A stretch of DNA of 64,000 nt from Takashimella koratensis (taxonomy: Eukaryota; Basidiomycota; Tremellomycetes; Trichosporonales; Tetragoniomycetaceae), in assembly GCA_003116875.1 (NCBI GenBank), contig BCKT01000013.1:186001-250000 (forward strand). Reading direction: 5' to 3'. A model generated the notes under the pieces. The model did not search any database. It had not been told where the DNA came from and saw nothing but the letters and a program-made list of their open reading frames with translations. The position numbers and the translations under genes were made by a program. Below are positions 37,114-48,770 of the stretch, in pieces; positions within the stretch are counted from its first letter, which is position 1, and the number at the start of each line of letters is the position of its first letter.

Positions 37114-38227
37114 TCAAAGCATGCTCTTCTTCTCCATATCCCTGCCCTCCTCCCACATTGTCCGGCCGCTACAGGCACAGACGGTCTTGTCATTCCCCCA
37201 TGTCCCTGCACTGCGGGCCACGACACCTGCAAAGATTCTCCCAATCGTCGACGTTGGCTGGGTCGAAGCTGGTACCGGTGTGGATTCCGCTACTGGTGTC
37301 GGCACAGTCGCAGCCTCGACGACACAAGCTCGTCCAATCCACTCCCAAAGCTCTCCATCAACCTCTTTGAAAAGATCGCCGTACCCATCCTTGTCCGGCT
37401 CGATCCGACCTAGATTGACAAATGGCTTCCCGGTCGTAGATGGGGGGTTCACAAGGTTGCCGCTGCTCGCTACGTACACGTTGAAAGCGGAAGTTGGACT
37501 CAGTCCCACGCGGGACGGGGGAGGGAGGCGAACGGTTAGGTCCATGAGGATCGTCTTGGGTGCGATCTGGACAAACCGGCAGATCCCGAAAACTTTTTGG
37601 GTAAACTCGTCGTCGGTCAGACCAGGGAGAGCAGCCCGCTGAGGCTCAGAGCCGGCAAGTTCGGGAGAGGTGGTGGTTGCGATAGAGGCAGGGACGGGTA
37701 GAGGGGACTCGAGGATTGAGATGGCCGCTTGAGTGGGGATGGTAGGGTTTGCAGCGGAAGCGCCTCGGACGATCACTTGGCGGTTGGTCGATTTAAGCGC
37801 AGCGAAGAGCTGGGATGGTGGGGCTAGAGGACAGAGGAGTGAGTTCAGACAATGGATACATAGTTTGGCCGGGATAGAGCGACTTACTCTTGCCCGTGAT
37901 GGTGACTCGCTTCTTCTCCAACTCGATGTCGTACCGCTCAACACCTGGGACGTCGCCTAGAGCGTTCTGTACTGCGTCTACGCACTGAGTGGGTTAGTCA
38001 CAAGGTCACTGCTTTCAAAGCGTCGGATAGGTAGAAACAATGTTAAACTGGACACAGCGTCGTCGTAGAGGAAAGCGACTTACATGTTGACATGTCATGT
38101 CGACGGCGAATTCCGTCTGGGTTGGATTCACGTCGCCCAGTCAGCACGGACCCCTTGTTGATGAGCTGGAGCCAGGCAGTGAGGGGCTTAGGGGACTCAC
38201 CTTGAATGCAACACTTGCGAGCGTCAT
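37114..38227 (-). CDS. CCS1: Copper chaperone for superoxide dismutase
   Basis: Ccs1 inserts copper and the disulfide into Cu/Zn-SOD1 in the cytosol and mitochondrial intermembrane space. Four exons (38201-38227, 38084-38116, 37888-37984, 37114-37823) keep frame and give 288 residues. Domain 1 is Atx1-like with the copper site MTCQHC, split by an intron between His and Cys, and then VDAVQNALGDVPGVERYDIE. It leads into QVIVRGAS, typical of Ccs1. Domain 2 resembles SOD (FVQIAPKTILMDLTVRLPPP; GNLVNPPSTTGKPFVNLG). Domain 3 carries the CxC motif (TVCACSGRTMW). A Pro/Thr-rich linker lies between domains 2 and 3. The gene is divergent from the TPP1-like gene, 230 bp apart. Confidence 0.92.
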
Positions 38228-38457
38228 GGCTGGAGATGTGGTGGAAGATGTAATGTGAAGCTGCAGGTTGATGCTACAGAGAAGTCGGAGGAGAGTCTTG
38301 ATCAGCAGAAACCGAAATGGAAAATGAGTCAGTCGGTCGTCGTCGGTCGGGCGAGGTGGAGGATGGCGACATGGGGCACCGGATATACGCATATACACTT
38401 TACTACAATTCCATCTACCTGCTCAACGCGATCTATCAACCACCGCGTTCGTCGTTC

Positions 38458-41165
38458 ATGACCCTCCTCAGGCCGTGGATAGCAAACTCCTTCTCAGCTC
38501 ACGATAAACGACACGGAGCGGACCTGACGGCTGCTTGGACAGGGACAAAGTACGTCCAGATTGTCAAAGTGAGTGAGAGCTGGCATGGTAGAGTAGCAGT
38601 GGATGGACAATGTTGGTGCTAATAAATCCAGTAGTTTGAGACTTATAGGACAGACCAGGATCCTCGGGCTGTGATCAGAGGGATTGTCTCGGACAGTACC
38701 CATTACATTGACGTCTTCTTCAACTTGCAAGCAACCGACGATTTTGAGCGGTGAGCAATAACTCTGAGCTCAGCTTGAGTTCAACCCTAATTCAACTCCT
38801 TCCATCTCCTCGACTTCAGCTGACGATATTGACTGCCCAGCCCGATACCCGAAGTTGGCCACACCCCACTCACATCTCATCTTCGCTCTATCCTTCAGAT
38901 CCTCGAGTTCAAATACCATCTCTCTCGCGCCCCTCCTCCCGCGAGCGCTCAAGACCTCCCCCTCGTCTCGCTCGAGATCAGGCGCTGGAAGATTGTCAGT
39001 GGAGATAGGAACGATCCGGTCTTGTTCCCATCTGCGCAATCAGTCGGAAAAGGGAACGGCGAAGAGGACGAGAAAGTCAAGGCGGTGCTGAGGAAGTGGT
39101 GGTTTGGAGAGTGAGTGGGACGTTCTGGAGGTAATTTTGAGCTTGGATCCTTGGCAACTGAGAAGAAGAGCAACATAATTTCATTTTAATTCATTTGCTA
39201 ACAGACTTAGGTCGCTGTCAGACCACTCACAGGCGATATCAGCCATGGGACCCAAGCTCACGGCGAATGCCTCCGTAGCCAGCTCGGTAAGCCACTCTCT
39301 CTCTCTTTCCTTTTCATATTCGCTCATTCTCCTTCGTCTTGCGCATTATCGTACACCCTCTAACTCCCGCTCCTCAGACATCCTCCGTCCCCGCCCCCGT
39401 CCAGTCCACTACAATGACAACCCTGTCCGACTTTCTCGCGCCATACATCAAGAAAAACAAGACTATCCCTGCATGGGTATTCGACGTACCAGATGATCAG
39501 AGGGAGGAGCTTGACATGATCAATATGTTTGGCCTTGACCCGGACCGCGATGAGGGGCGGTCTGACCACAAGCCAGAAGGTGGAGAAGGAGCAGAAGGAA
39601 TGGAACGAGAGGAAGGACAAGACGTGGAGGAGGTGGAAGTGAATGCGAACGCGGCAGAGCTAGGTCAAGGGGACGTGTCGATGACTTCTGCAGCAGACGC
39701 AGAGGAAGGGGCGAACAAGGTGGAAAAGCCGGGACAAAATGAAGACGAAGACGACGACGAGATTCCAATTCGACCACTACCTCGCTCAAGACGATCCATC
39801 GTCACAGATCCATTATCGTTTGACGCACCGCTCTCGGATTCTCAACCGACTCCCGAATCTATCGCGGCACGGCGCCCGCCTCCACCTTCCGGCCGCGTAC
39901 GGGTTAATGTTAAGTCGACGCAGATGTCGACCGTCTCAATTGCGCCAATCGGAAGTGGCATCGAAGTACAGGAGGATGGGGAAGAACAAGGAGGGGAAGA
40001 CGATGAGGGGTTATCCGATTATGAACGAGAGCAGCGGGCGTCTCGGAGAAGGAATTCGTCGAGGGCGCAGGGTGAAGGTGGAGAGAAAGCCCCGAAAGAC
40101 GAGCACGACGAACACGAGCTTGAACGGGAGGACGAAGGTGAAGCCGACTTGGGATCCTTATCTCAAAGTCAAGATTCGAAAGAATTCCGATTAACAGGAT
40201 ACTCCCAACCCTCTTCACCTATCGTCGTTTCGACTCAGCCCTTAGCTGCTTCCGCCGCTTCGGCAGTTTCCGCTATCTCTGCTGTCTCAGCAGCCTCGGC
40301 AGAATCTCATGTCCTTGTTCCTGGATCTGGATCACAAGAAAACGTGACGAACAAGCGAGATCGGGCCGAGGTCCTTGTTCCCACCTCAGACGAGAGCCTA
40401 CCTCGCAAGGCCGACACTCAAAGTCAGTCACTCGAACACGCTGTAGTGTCGACACATCCTGTGGTTATACCTACCTCCTCGGCCGCTGTTGCTCCTGCTC
40501 CTGGTCCAGCACCAGCAGCAGAGCCGACTCCACGCTTAGCAGTGAACGGAAGTCATGGTCACCCGACGCCCGAGAACCGACAACTCCGAACAACACAACG
40601 CATAGTGTCCCCTGATTCAGCAGAGAAACGACACCCGCCCTCGGCTGAGGCAGACGACGAGCAGTCGCAGTCTTTATCGCAATCCCAAGGTCGGAGTCGA
40701 GTGAAACGTGTCAAAGTCGAGGTCGGATCGTCGCCTCTTGATCCGAGGCGGTCGGGAGGGAGTGCGGGACCGAGTCGCCAGAGTCGAGGGGTATCGGGGA
40801 CAGCGAATGTAGGGGCGAATCAATTGAATAGTCGTGCGGAACTTGACGTGTTCACTGCCGCCCCTGTCTCCGAGGCTCACCGTCGAAACGGATCGACCTC
40901 AACCTTCGCCCATCCCCCACCCCCTACCGACTACGTCCAACCAACACCAGCCGTACACGCCCAACCACAACTACCACCACAGCCACAACAATTGGGAGCA
41001 TACACGACCCCCCAACGGATAGACGTGGACCCACCAAAACGGCTGTTGTTGAATGGGTTCAGGCCGAATTTGGTGCCCCGAGATGGACTGGGATTGTTGG
41101 GCTATCAAGTACGTGAGATGATGAGGACCGCGCAAGTCGCGAGAGGCGGGACGAGTAGGGAATGA
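38458..41165 (+). CDS. Probable shelterin protein, TPP1/Tpz1-like
   Basis: Five exons (38458-38568, 38635-38750, 38841-39110, 39205-39286, 39378-41165) keep frame and give 788 residues. The N-terminus resembles the TPP1 OB-fold: MTLLRPWIANSF (TPP1 proteins have LRPWI), GTKYVQIVKFE, then AVIRGIVSDSTHYIDVFFN (as in VSDGTH), and VSLEIRRWKIVSGD near the end of the fold. TPP1/Tpz1 recruits telomerase and bridges Pot1 to the rest of shelterin. The long C-terminal part is disordered, acidic then Ser/Gln/Pro-rich, with 13 SQ or TQ sites and a basic RVKRVKVEVG patch. A short conserved-looking end (PKRLLLNGFRPNLVPRDGLG) might bind a partner. The family call rests on motif order and spacing, not a search. 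Confidence 0.7.
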
Positions 41166-41485
41166 AGGAGTGAAAAGAGAAGAGAAGAATGTCCGATGGT
41201 TAAACTCGATGATGTTTTAATGTTAACGACCATGTCCACGTATAAACAAACACTGTTCCTCTCAATCATCGTGAATGCCGGGTTCTGTCTACGTTTCATC
41301 ATGATGTCTCACGGTCTGTAATTGAGATTCTCACATGCATTATGAATACCGAAACCCTACACTTATTTGGGACAGAGTCTACCATTTCACCCGAAGCTAT
41401 CATTGCTCTCTCTTTACCTTGTACAAACATTTCTCTTCGGCCCTTCTACGCTCAGTTCGAGTCAACCTACTACGTTGTCACTGAT
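41166..41485. other. Convergent 3' intergenic region
   Basis: Between the TPP1-like gene and ADE2. AT-rich (41205-41260), consistent with 3' UTRs. Nothing else seen. Confidence 0.5.
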
Positions 41486-43522
41486 CTACTTCTTGAGCTT
41501 GTCCGAGACGTACTTGTCCCAACCGATAGTGTCAAGCACTTCGACTTTGGCAAGTACCTCCTCCTCGAGACTCTTGGCGTATTCCTCGACGGCGACGGTG
41601 AGGCGAGGGATGGAGGTGCCGAGGATACGGATAGCGAGGAGAGCGGCGTTGGTCGAGTTGTTGATACCCGAAGTAGCGACGGGGATACCGCGCTGCGTGG
41701 GTCAGTCGAGATACTTTTAGATACAGATCAAAGGGATAACATGGGTGATAGGGAGGAAACGGAGAACAGCAAGGACAGTTTGAGACGTTGGGTAATGATC
41801 GACTCACAGGCATCTGGACAATACTGTAGAGGGAGTCGACGCCATCGAGGACGCTAGCTTTCACGGGGACACCAATAACCGGCAACGCTGTCTCGCTCGC
41901 GACCATTCCCGGCAAGTGTGCTGCACCACCTGCGCCAGCGATGATCGCCCTAAGCCCTCTCGACACCGCTGATCGAGCGTACTTGACCATCCTATCCGGA
42001 GTCCTGTGCGCGGACGTGATTGTCAATTCGTATGGGATCCCAAACTGGTCCAGGATCTTCGTGGCGGGCAGCATCACGGGCAAGTCCGAGTCTGACCCCA
42101 TGATGATACCCACCAAAGGCTGTGGGTGGGAGTGACCAGCCTTGACGACGGGCGCGACAGAGTTGATGAACGCCTCGTCGATATCGGGTTGGTGGCTGAG
42201 CAGTTCGCGAACCGACGCGCGAACGGCCGCATCAGACTCGCCGCAGACGGTGATGTGGCCCATCTTACGAGCCTTGCGCGACTCGCTCTTCCCGTACAGG
42301 TGAACAGTAGAGCCAGGGACTGAGAGGGCGGAATCGGCGATGAGCTCTATAGGTTCCATAGAGGACGATACACCAAGGACATTAACCATCGCAGCGGAAG
42401 GAACACGCAGGGATGTGTCGCCAAGAGGGAGGGAGAGAATCGCACGCAGGTGGTTCTCGAATTGAGAAGTGTGACAGGCCTCGATCGTGTGGTGGCCCGA
42501 GTTGTGAGGACGAGGGGCGATCTCGTTAAGAAGGAGCGAGCCTAGACCACGTAGGACACAAGTGTCAGCAAGATGTTACCAATAACAAGTCTGATATTCC
42601 AAGCTGAAAGAGAACCATTCACCATCGGGTAAGAGGAACATCTCGACACCAAAGATACCTGCTCCATCGAGGGTCGCGACTGCCTTCTCCGCCAACTCCC
42701 TTGCACGCTGATTGACTCCTTCCATCCCTTCCCCGCTCGCCCTAAGCGGGGCGAGGCACACTCGGAGGATACTGTCCCTGTGGACCGTCTCTACCGCGTC
42801 GTAGCTTCGGACCTCTCCGGCCTTGTTACGGACAACCATGACTGCGACTTCCTTGACGAAGGGGGCCCATCCCTCTGCGTATAGCGGGCGGTCACCGAGG
42901 ATCTCGAGGGAAGCTGCGATGTCTTTGCTCTCAGTGGATTTGAGGGGAGAGTTACCACGACCGTCGTAAGCGTCTGTCCTGGCCTTGAGCATCACAGGAA
43001 GGCCGAGCTTGGACGCGACGGCAGCGACGTCGGATTCGGTCGGGTTGGGAGGAAGGACTTCGAACGGCGCGACTGGGATACCCCGGGCAGCCAAGTGTGC
43101 CTTTTGGAGGTACTTGTCCTGAATCAACCGAATGGTCCTGGGGCTAGGCTGGACCTCACACAGTCCCTCTTTCTCAACAGCTTCCAAGACGTCGGCGTTC
43201 ACGTGCTCGATCTCGACAGTCAGGATGTCGCATGCAGCAGCGAGTTGGCGGATATGCGGCTCGGATTTGAACGCGCCGTCAAGGTGCGACATGGAGGGCG
43301 GGGCGAGCAGGGTTTGTTTCGCGGGGGTGTAAACGCCAGAGTCGAGGATGAGGAGGGGGATGCCGAGCAGTGCAGCAGGGTGGGTGAGCATTCGGCCCAA
43401 TTGGCCTCCACCTGAGGATGTTAGTGGTTAGAAGGAAACGTGAGGGAGAAAGAGGGGAGATGAGGAAAGAAGGAGGCAGTTCCAGACTTACCAAGGATAC
43501 CAACAGTCTTTCGAGGCGCCAT
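41486..43522 (-). CDS. ADE2: Phosphoribosylaminoimidazole carboxylase (PurK-PurE fusion)
   Basis: Converts AIR to CAIR in purine synthesis. Four exons (43492-43522, 42623-43411, 41808-42541, 41486-41692) keep frame and give 586 residues, typical for fungal Ade2. The N-terminal PurK/ATP-grasp half starts with [13 protein letters not shown], with [44 protein letters not shown] and [20 protein letters not shown]. The C-terminal PurE half has [27 protein letters not shown] and [18 protein letters not shown], followed by [13 protein letters not shown]. The end is [11 protein letters not shown]. It is divergent from NDUFAF3 across 258 bp. In other yeasts loss of this gene gives red colonies. Confidence 0.97.
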
Positions 43523-43667
43523 GGCGAGTGTCGCTGTGAGGGTGGTGTAGAGGGTAGAGGGTAGAGAGTGGAGGGTAGATGGTAGGTGGTAGATGGTAGA
43601 GAGTCGTGCTGGACGTGCAGCGAGCAGAGATCGACTTTTTTTTAGATTGCATTTTTCTGTTTCGGAA

Positions 43668-43675
43668 TCACGTGA
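43668..43675. promoter_or_regulatory. TCACGTGA palindrome (E-box/CDE-like)
   Basis: Exact copy in the 258 bp divergent promoter of ADE2 and NDUFAF3, 146 bp from the ADE2 ATG and 106 bp from the NDUFAF3 ATG. Bas1/Pho2-type sites were not seen. Confidence 0.5.
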
Positions 43676-43780
43676 CTTCCATTCTGGATTGACTGGAAGA
43701 TGACAGCATCCTCGATGAATTTAGTTGTCTTCTCATCCTCGACCCCGCTCAGCACCACCACCAGCACTACCACCAGCACC

Positions 43781-44547
43781 ATGCTCCGCTCCGTTCTCGC
43801 TCGTTCAGTTACAACTTTTCGCACCTCTCTCCCTCTCACCTCCTCCCTCATCCCTCGTCGGACCCTACACGTCTCCTCCCCGCTCCGCCTGCAGAACATC
43901 TTCGAAGCAGCTGAACAACCTCCCCTCGCCGTTCAGAAACTTACCGCCAAGGGATTCCACCTATCTGACGGGCTAGTCGTTCCCGGTGGTGTAGTGTTCG
44001 TGGACGGGAGGGTGTTCATGTGGAATGTGGACCCGCCAGTTTTGACTCCCGGAGGTGGGGTCGAGGATGCTTGGAAAGGGTGGAATAAAGATGCGTTCTC
44101 GGTATTTGAGACAATCGTACCTAGGCCAGGTGAGTGACATGGAGTACAAGCCAGTAGTTGAGAACGCAAGAGATAGACAAGGCGGGATGAGATAGAGTTG
44201 ACTCAATGGCTCGTTTGGTATGATCAGAGGTACTGCTATTGGGTACAGGTTCGAGCGTGTTACCCCCGCCCAAGTCCATTCGCGAGTATTTGAGCAGTCT
44301 AGGTATCCAGCTCGACGTCATGGACTCGGTAAGTCGACAGTCATCACTTCTCTTTCTCTTCGCCGCTCTTTTTCTGTCCTGCCTGAAGCCAAAGACGAAG
44401 ACCTACGTATGATATAGCCTTGCTAAACCCAGTGAACAGCGTAACGCAGCTTCGACGTACAACCTCTTGTTCGAAGAAGGTCGGACAGTAGCTGCCGCTC
44501 TGTGCCCGTTGAAACCCGTCAACCCACGCACTGGTGGCCCTAGATAA
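43781..44547 (+). CDS. Mitochondrial complex I assembly factor NDUFAF3-like
   Basis: NDUFAF3 helps build the Q-module of respiratory complex I. Three exons (43781-44129, 44228-44328, 44440-44547) keep frame and give 185 residues, the normal size. The start at 43781 gives a good presequence: MLRSVLARSVTTFRT, rich in Arg/Ser/Leu with no acids. The frame is open to an ATG at 43700, which would mask it. The Mth938-like domain follows: EVLLLGTGSSVLPPPKSIRE, YLSSLGIQLDVMDSRNAAST and YNLLFEEGRTVAAALCPLKP. The intron before RNAAST splits the most conserved motif. Its presence implies that this organism has complex I. Confidence 0.92.
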
Positions 44548-44694
44548 AAGGCCTCATTATCCACAACCCAACGCTGAGCCGTTCTCAAGGCATGTAACAA
44601 AAGCCGCATTGATTACCCCATCGTTCATTGCATGTACAGTCGTTTAGTAGATACAGTGCCCTCCTCTTCGTCCCGAACGAGCGCGTCGAATGTG

Positions 44695-45305
44695 TCAATC
44701 GTACACTGATTTGGGCGTCAGTAATGTTTCCTCTTCCCATGCCCTGATCGCTGAGTCTCTCGCCGCCTAGGTGATACAAGGCTCACTTACCATGAATGAG
44801 CGCATATGAACCTATCCAGAAAAGTAGGAACCCCAATAAATTCTCTTGACCGAGGCCCATGAGCCCCAACCACCCTTTCCACGCTTTGACTTCTGCAGCT
44901 CCCATGGGTCCCGCGGCACCGTGTGCTTGGGGTACATATTTGCCCACGTCGAAGCCGCATTTGAGAGCCGCGACGACAAGCGCGGAGAAGAGGGAGGAGA
45001 AGAGGTACAGGCCAAAGCCCCAGAGGTTGGTAAGGCCCAACGTGCCTGCTACGAGACCTGAGAAGCATGCGGAGAGCTGTAGGTGTAGTAGAGGTAGAGT
45101 GAGGATGGATCAGTAGATGATAGTTCGTCCCGGAAAAGAGGTGGACGACAAATGAACAGACGAGACATACAGTTGCCATGGAGGAGAGAACACGGGCGTT
45201 GTGAGCTACAGCAGGGGCGTAGAGCGCAGAAGCGGACGGTGAGAATTGAGAGGCACTGGTATTCGGAACGCCAGGCCCGGCGCCTGGTGGTCCTGCTGGA
45301 TTCAT
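44695..45305 (-). CDS. EMC6: ER membrane protein complex subunit 6
   Basis: EMC6 is a core membrane subunit of the EMC insertase in the ER. The N-terminus is Pro/Gly/Ser-rich, then YAPAVAHNARVLSSMAT as in EMC6 (HNARVL). After an intron come LSACFSGLVAGTLGLTNLWG and FGLYLFSSLFSALVVAALK (two helices), a family-typical linker, and LLGFLLFWIGSYALIH (third helix). The last intron (GTAAGT to CAG) adds VYD, the usual HVY end; unspliced it would end HGK. A 40-residue insertion in the loop (KYVPQAHGAAGPMGAAEVKA) makes it a little longer than the human protein. The leader holds a CCA/CAC repeat just upstream of the ATG. Confidence 0.9.
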
Positions 45306-45317
45306 GACGGCGAAGTT

Positions 45318-45387
45318 GGTGTGGTGGTGGTGGTGGTGGTGGTGGTGGTGGTGGTGGTGGTGTTGGTGGTGGTGTTGGTGGTGAGTG
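45318..45387. repeat. (GTG)n trinucleotide microsatellite
   Basis: About 70 bp of GTG/GGT units, nearly perfect from 45320 to 45362 and interrupted by two TTG units afterwards. It ends 13 bp before the EMC6 ATG, so the mRNA leader would carry a CCA repeat. ORFs reading it as poly-His or poly-Pro are artefacts. Confidence 0.9.
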
Positions 45388-48300
45388 GTGAGTGTGCACG
45401 AAAGACACAAACGCCATGTCATTCAACCTCGTCGGCTAAACGCAGTCCACTTGGCGCTGGCAAAGGGCTTACTCCGAGTCGTCCCTTCTAATCACCTGCG
45501 CTTACGTAATTCTCCTTCATCCGACTGGACGCTCTCACGTGACTCCACCCAACCCCAAAGGACAACCTCGTGTCTGCTCGATTGATGATAACATTACATG
45601 ACTCAGAAAGCAAGACAAGTCAATATAGTCAGTCCCAAGGTCCCAAGCACAAGCGTGAGAGATATCGTATCCCACGCGGTGGAGTAAGTCGCCCTTGATG
45701 TGTGACGGCATCTTCACAGGTGGTGTGAAACAAGGTCGTTGCGTGAGAAGTTGGCTATCAACAATTACACCAATCCAGCCGTTTCGTTTTGACGGCGAGG
45801 CCTGGGCTTGGTTCACGATGGCTTAACACTGTATGCTTACTTGCCATCTGGTTGAGAAACGCAATTCTGACGGCCGATGGTCAGTATAAGTGGCCAGATC
45901 GTGATTCCAGGTCCTACCAGGGTAGTCGAGGCCCCGCCTTGCTTTTCAGCACTCTGCCATCTCGTCTGTCTCCCAGCCGTCTGCGGTGGCAACGGGACCA
46001 ACAGCAAAATGCTTAGCTGCCAGGCACTTACTTGCACCTCTTGTCATGCCACATGGCATGTAAAAGGCAAAAAAGCTGTTACCAAACCCAACGCCTTCTC
46101 CGAGCAGGCTGTCATGCCCCTTGACACTGCGGCCGCGGACAAGCTTTTACCTGAGGTGCCAGCCTGAAAGCCACAAGATTACTCGGCTTCCTGAATTTTC
46201 TCTATCCACCCCTCGCCCGGTCTTCACCGATAAATTCGGCATGAAGCAGGATGGGTGTTTCGTATCAGTCCTGCGATTGCAATGTCGTTGGTCTGTTTCA
46301 ATCTCACACGACATGGATCAACTCTTCAAGGTGGCTTGTCCATAGCGTTCAGACAACGAACTACACTGGGTTAAAGACTGAAGATCTCGTTACGATCTGC
46401 GACATTACTTGGCGATAACGAGAGCGCCTGAGACTTTATTCGATGGCGCGCAGCGGAGACAAAGAAGTACCCTCTGTCCTGAGGTCAGAATGGTCAAGAG
46501 AGGCAAAATCAAAAGGGACGCATACTCGCTTCGCTGTGGTTGCTTCAAAGGGGAAAAATAGTAGACTGGTGGCGCTTCCCAAAAATGGACATGGACGCTG
46601 ACATTCGCCGAACGCCTTGAACTGCAGGACCTGATCTTCGCAGGCGGGGCAGGGAACGCTCAGTCTCATCGGGGTTTTCAGATTTTTTCTTCTTTTTTTC
46701 CGTCTTTGGGAAAGTGGGATTCTGGGGACATGAGAACCTCGATGAACCACACACTGGATCGCATAGGTTCGACGACGCAGGCGGTGGTGCTAACACTGCC
46801 ATCTGAGCTAGGATGATGACGCTACATTGGTACCAAGGCATGCGATGATGGATGATGTGGTTCCGACATGTAGGCCGCTCTGGCCGGAGCCGAAGCCGGG
46901 GCTGGGGCTCGCGTAGGTGAGCAGTGCGATTTAGTGTGCACCGGTGTCGGCGAGGATGATGATGACGGATGGACCTAGGTGGAGTGGGAAGGGGACGATG
47001 CCAAGTGAAAGTGAGATTCTCAAGGCGCGGCATGAGAGCATGAGACGAAGGAATGCATGGGCGATTCTCCTAGAGCAAAGGAGGTCATCATGATGGTCTC
47101 CGTCTCTGAAACTGAGCCAAGCAAAAGCAGACCAGGCCGACCTGACACCACATGAGCCGACCACGGTGGTGAGTCGGGGTCTAAGAAACGAGGGGATCAG
47201 AAAAAGGGGGAGTGGAGATGGTGGATGGATGCCTGAAGGAGAAATTCCGAGGAAACAGAGTTATGAGCGCACAAACAACGCGTCGGCAAGAGTAAAAGTC
47301 AAAGATGCCTCCGCTGGGCTTAGGCCCAGGTGGATAATGATGGGGTGATGGTTGTCAGGGTGTGAGGGCGTGCATCTCAGGGCACCGTGCGCAATCAAGA
47401 TGGGCGAAAGGAGGGGTGGTCTGGAGGGGTTGACGCAGTCAGGGACAGGCGTTTTGATGAAAAGGCAGGATCGAATTCAGGCACAGGTGCCAGATACAGA
47501 CACCCTCCTGTGGCGTAATCAACACCGCGTCGAGGCGAGCGGACAGTCAGGGCGGTCATGGTCAGCGGCCAGGAGTCAGCAGCGCCCCCTTTTGCAACGA
47601 GGCAGAGAAGAGAAGCCAAAGGTAGGCCAAAGGCAAACCAAAGGCAGGGCGCATCAACAAACTAAATGCTGTCCAGGCCAGCAACACTGGACCACACCGC
47701 TCCTCGCCTTCGACCGCAAGCCCGAGCCGCCGAGCACACCACTGACCATTAGTACCAGGAGTAGCAAGGGCCAACAGCCCAAGGACCAAGGTACAAGCAG
47801 CAAGACAGGAAACTCGTACTGGAGCGCCCAAATCGACGACCCTGGGGCGACTGTCCCATCCATCGTGATACTTAACCCTCATTATTTTTCCTCGTCACCC
47901 CTATCCCAGTCACACCGCAGCGTCTCTCGTACAAGAAAGCAGAGGGGGAGAAGCAAACACAACAACTCTTCACCCACCACAACCAGGTCATCCCAGCACC
48001 TAGAGAACAAAAAAAAAATCTTTCCCCTTACCCTCGACGTGCGTCCATCCGACAGCGCGTATACCCATTTTTGCCGCCCCCAAGTACGTCCGACAGTCGA
48101 CAGCGATCAATTGCGTTCAAGCCATCTGCGATATAGACTGCTGTTCGAGACAACAACCTTTCCACCACCACTTTACTATCCCATCCCACCGTCATCTACC
48201 CCTTCCTGCCTCGCGCGCTACCCTCTACGCCCGTCCGTCGCGTGTCCCTCTGTCCTCAATCGTCAATCGTCGACAGATCCAACCCAAACCCACCTGACTC

Positions 48301-48770
48301 CACACGATCCCCGCTACTCCCATTGCCTCTTCAGGCCTCGTCTCGATCATCAACCATCAAACATCTCTATCCTCGAGTCATATCAAGTCGGATCGATCAT
48401 CATCGTCGTCCTTGTTTAGCTCTGGGTTTGCTTGGCCAATCTAGTCATCTTCAAGTCAATTTCAAACCGCTCGGCCAAACACACCAAACTATCGACTAGA
48501 TCGTCTTTTAGCGTCGACAACTCCCATTTTTTCGACATCATCAACACCAACATCATCAACAACAAACAAATATTTCCAGCAAACATCTATCCCCAATATC
48601 ACTCTCATCCTCTATATCAACCCTCTCAGCGTCGACCTCATCTCGTCGCTGATCCCACCTGTGAACCAACACACCTGTGAACCGACACCCACACTCCTCT
48701 GACGCCCTTCGCACCACCACCACGCTTTTGCGTCCACTCTCCTAATCCTCTACTAACTTCATCAATCACG
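45388..48770. other. 3.4 kb gene-poor block
   Basis: No gene with a family match. 45.4-47.3 kb has mixed short ORFs. 47352-48419 is open for 355 codons on the plus strand, but the product is Gln/Ser/Arg-rich with no domain, and the second half overlaps a pyrimidine- and CA-rich sequence. 47.88-48.77 kb looks like a long promoter/5' leader of the secreted-protein gene: C/T and CAA-rich, with few G on the plus strand. A non-coding RNA or lineage-specific gene is possible. Confidence 0.45.
45535..45542. promoter_or_regulatory. TCACGTGA palindrome (E-box/CDE-like)
   Basis: Exact copy, 230 bp upstream of the EMC6 ATG, in its promoter region. Confidence 0.5.

Noticed and set aside
45049..45491. 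Poly-Pro/poly-His and poly-Val ORFs
   Set aside because: They read through the GTG microsatellite upstream of EMC6.
47352..48419. 355-codon plus-strand ORF as a real protein gene
   Set aside because: Low-complexity product, no family, overlaps a leader-like sequence; kept only as part of the gene-poor block.
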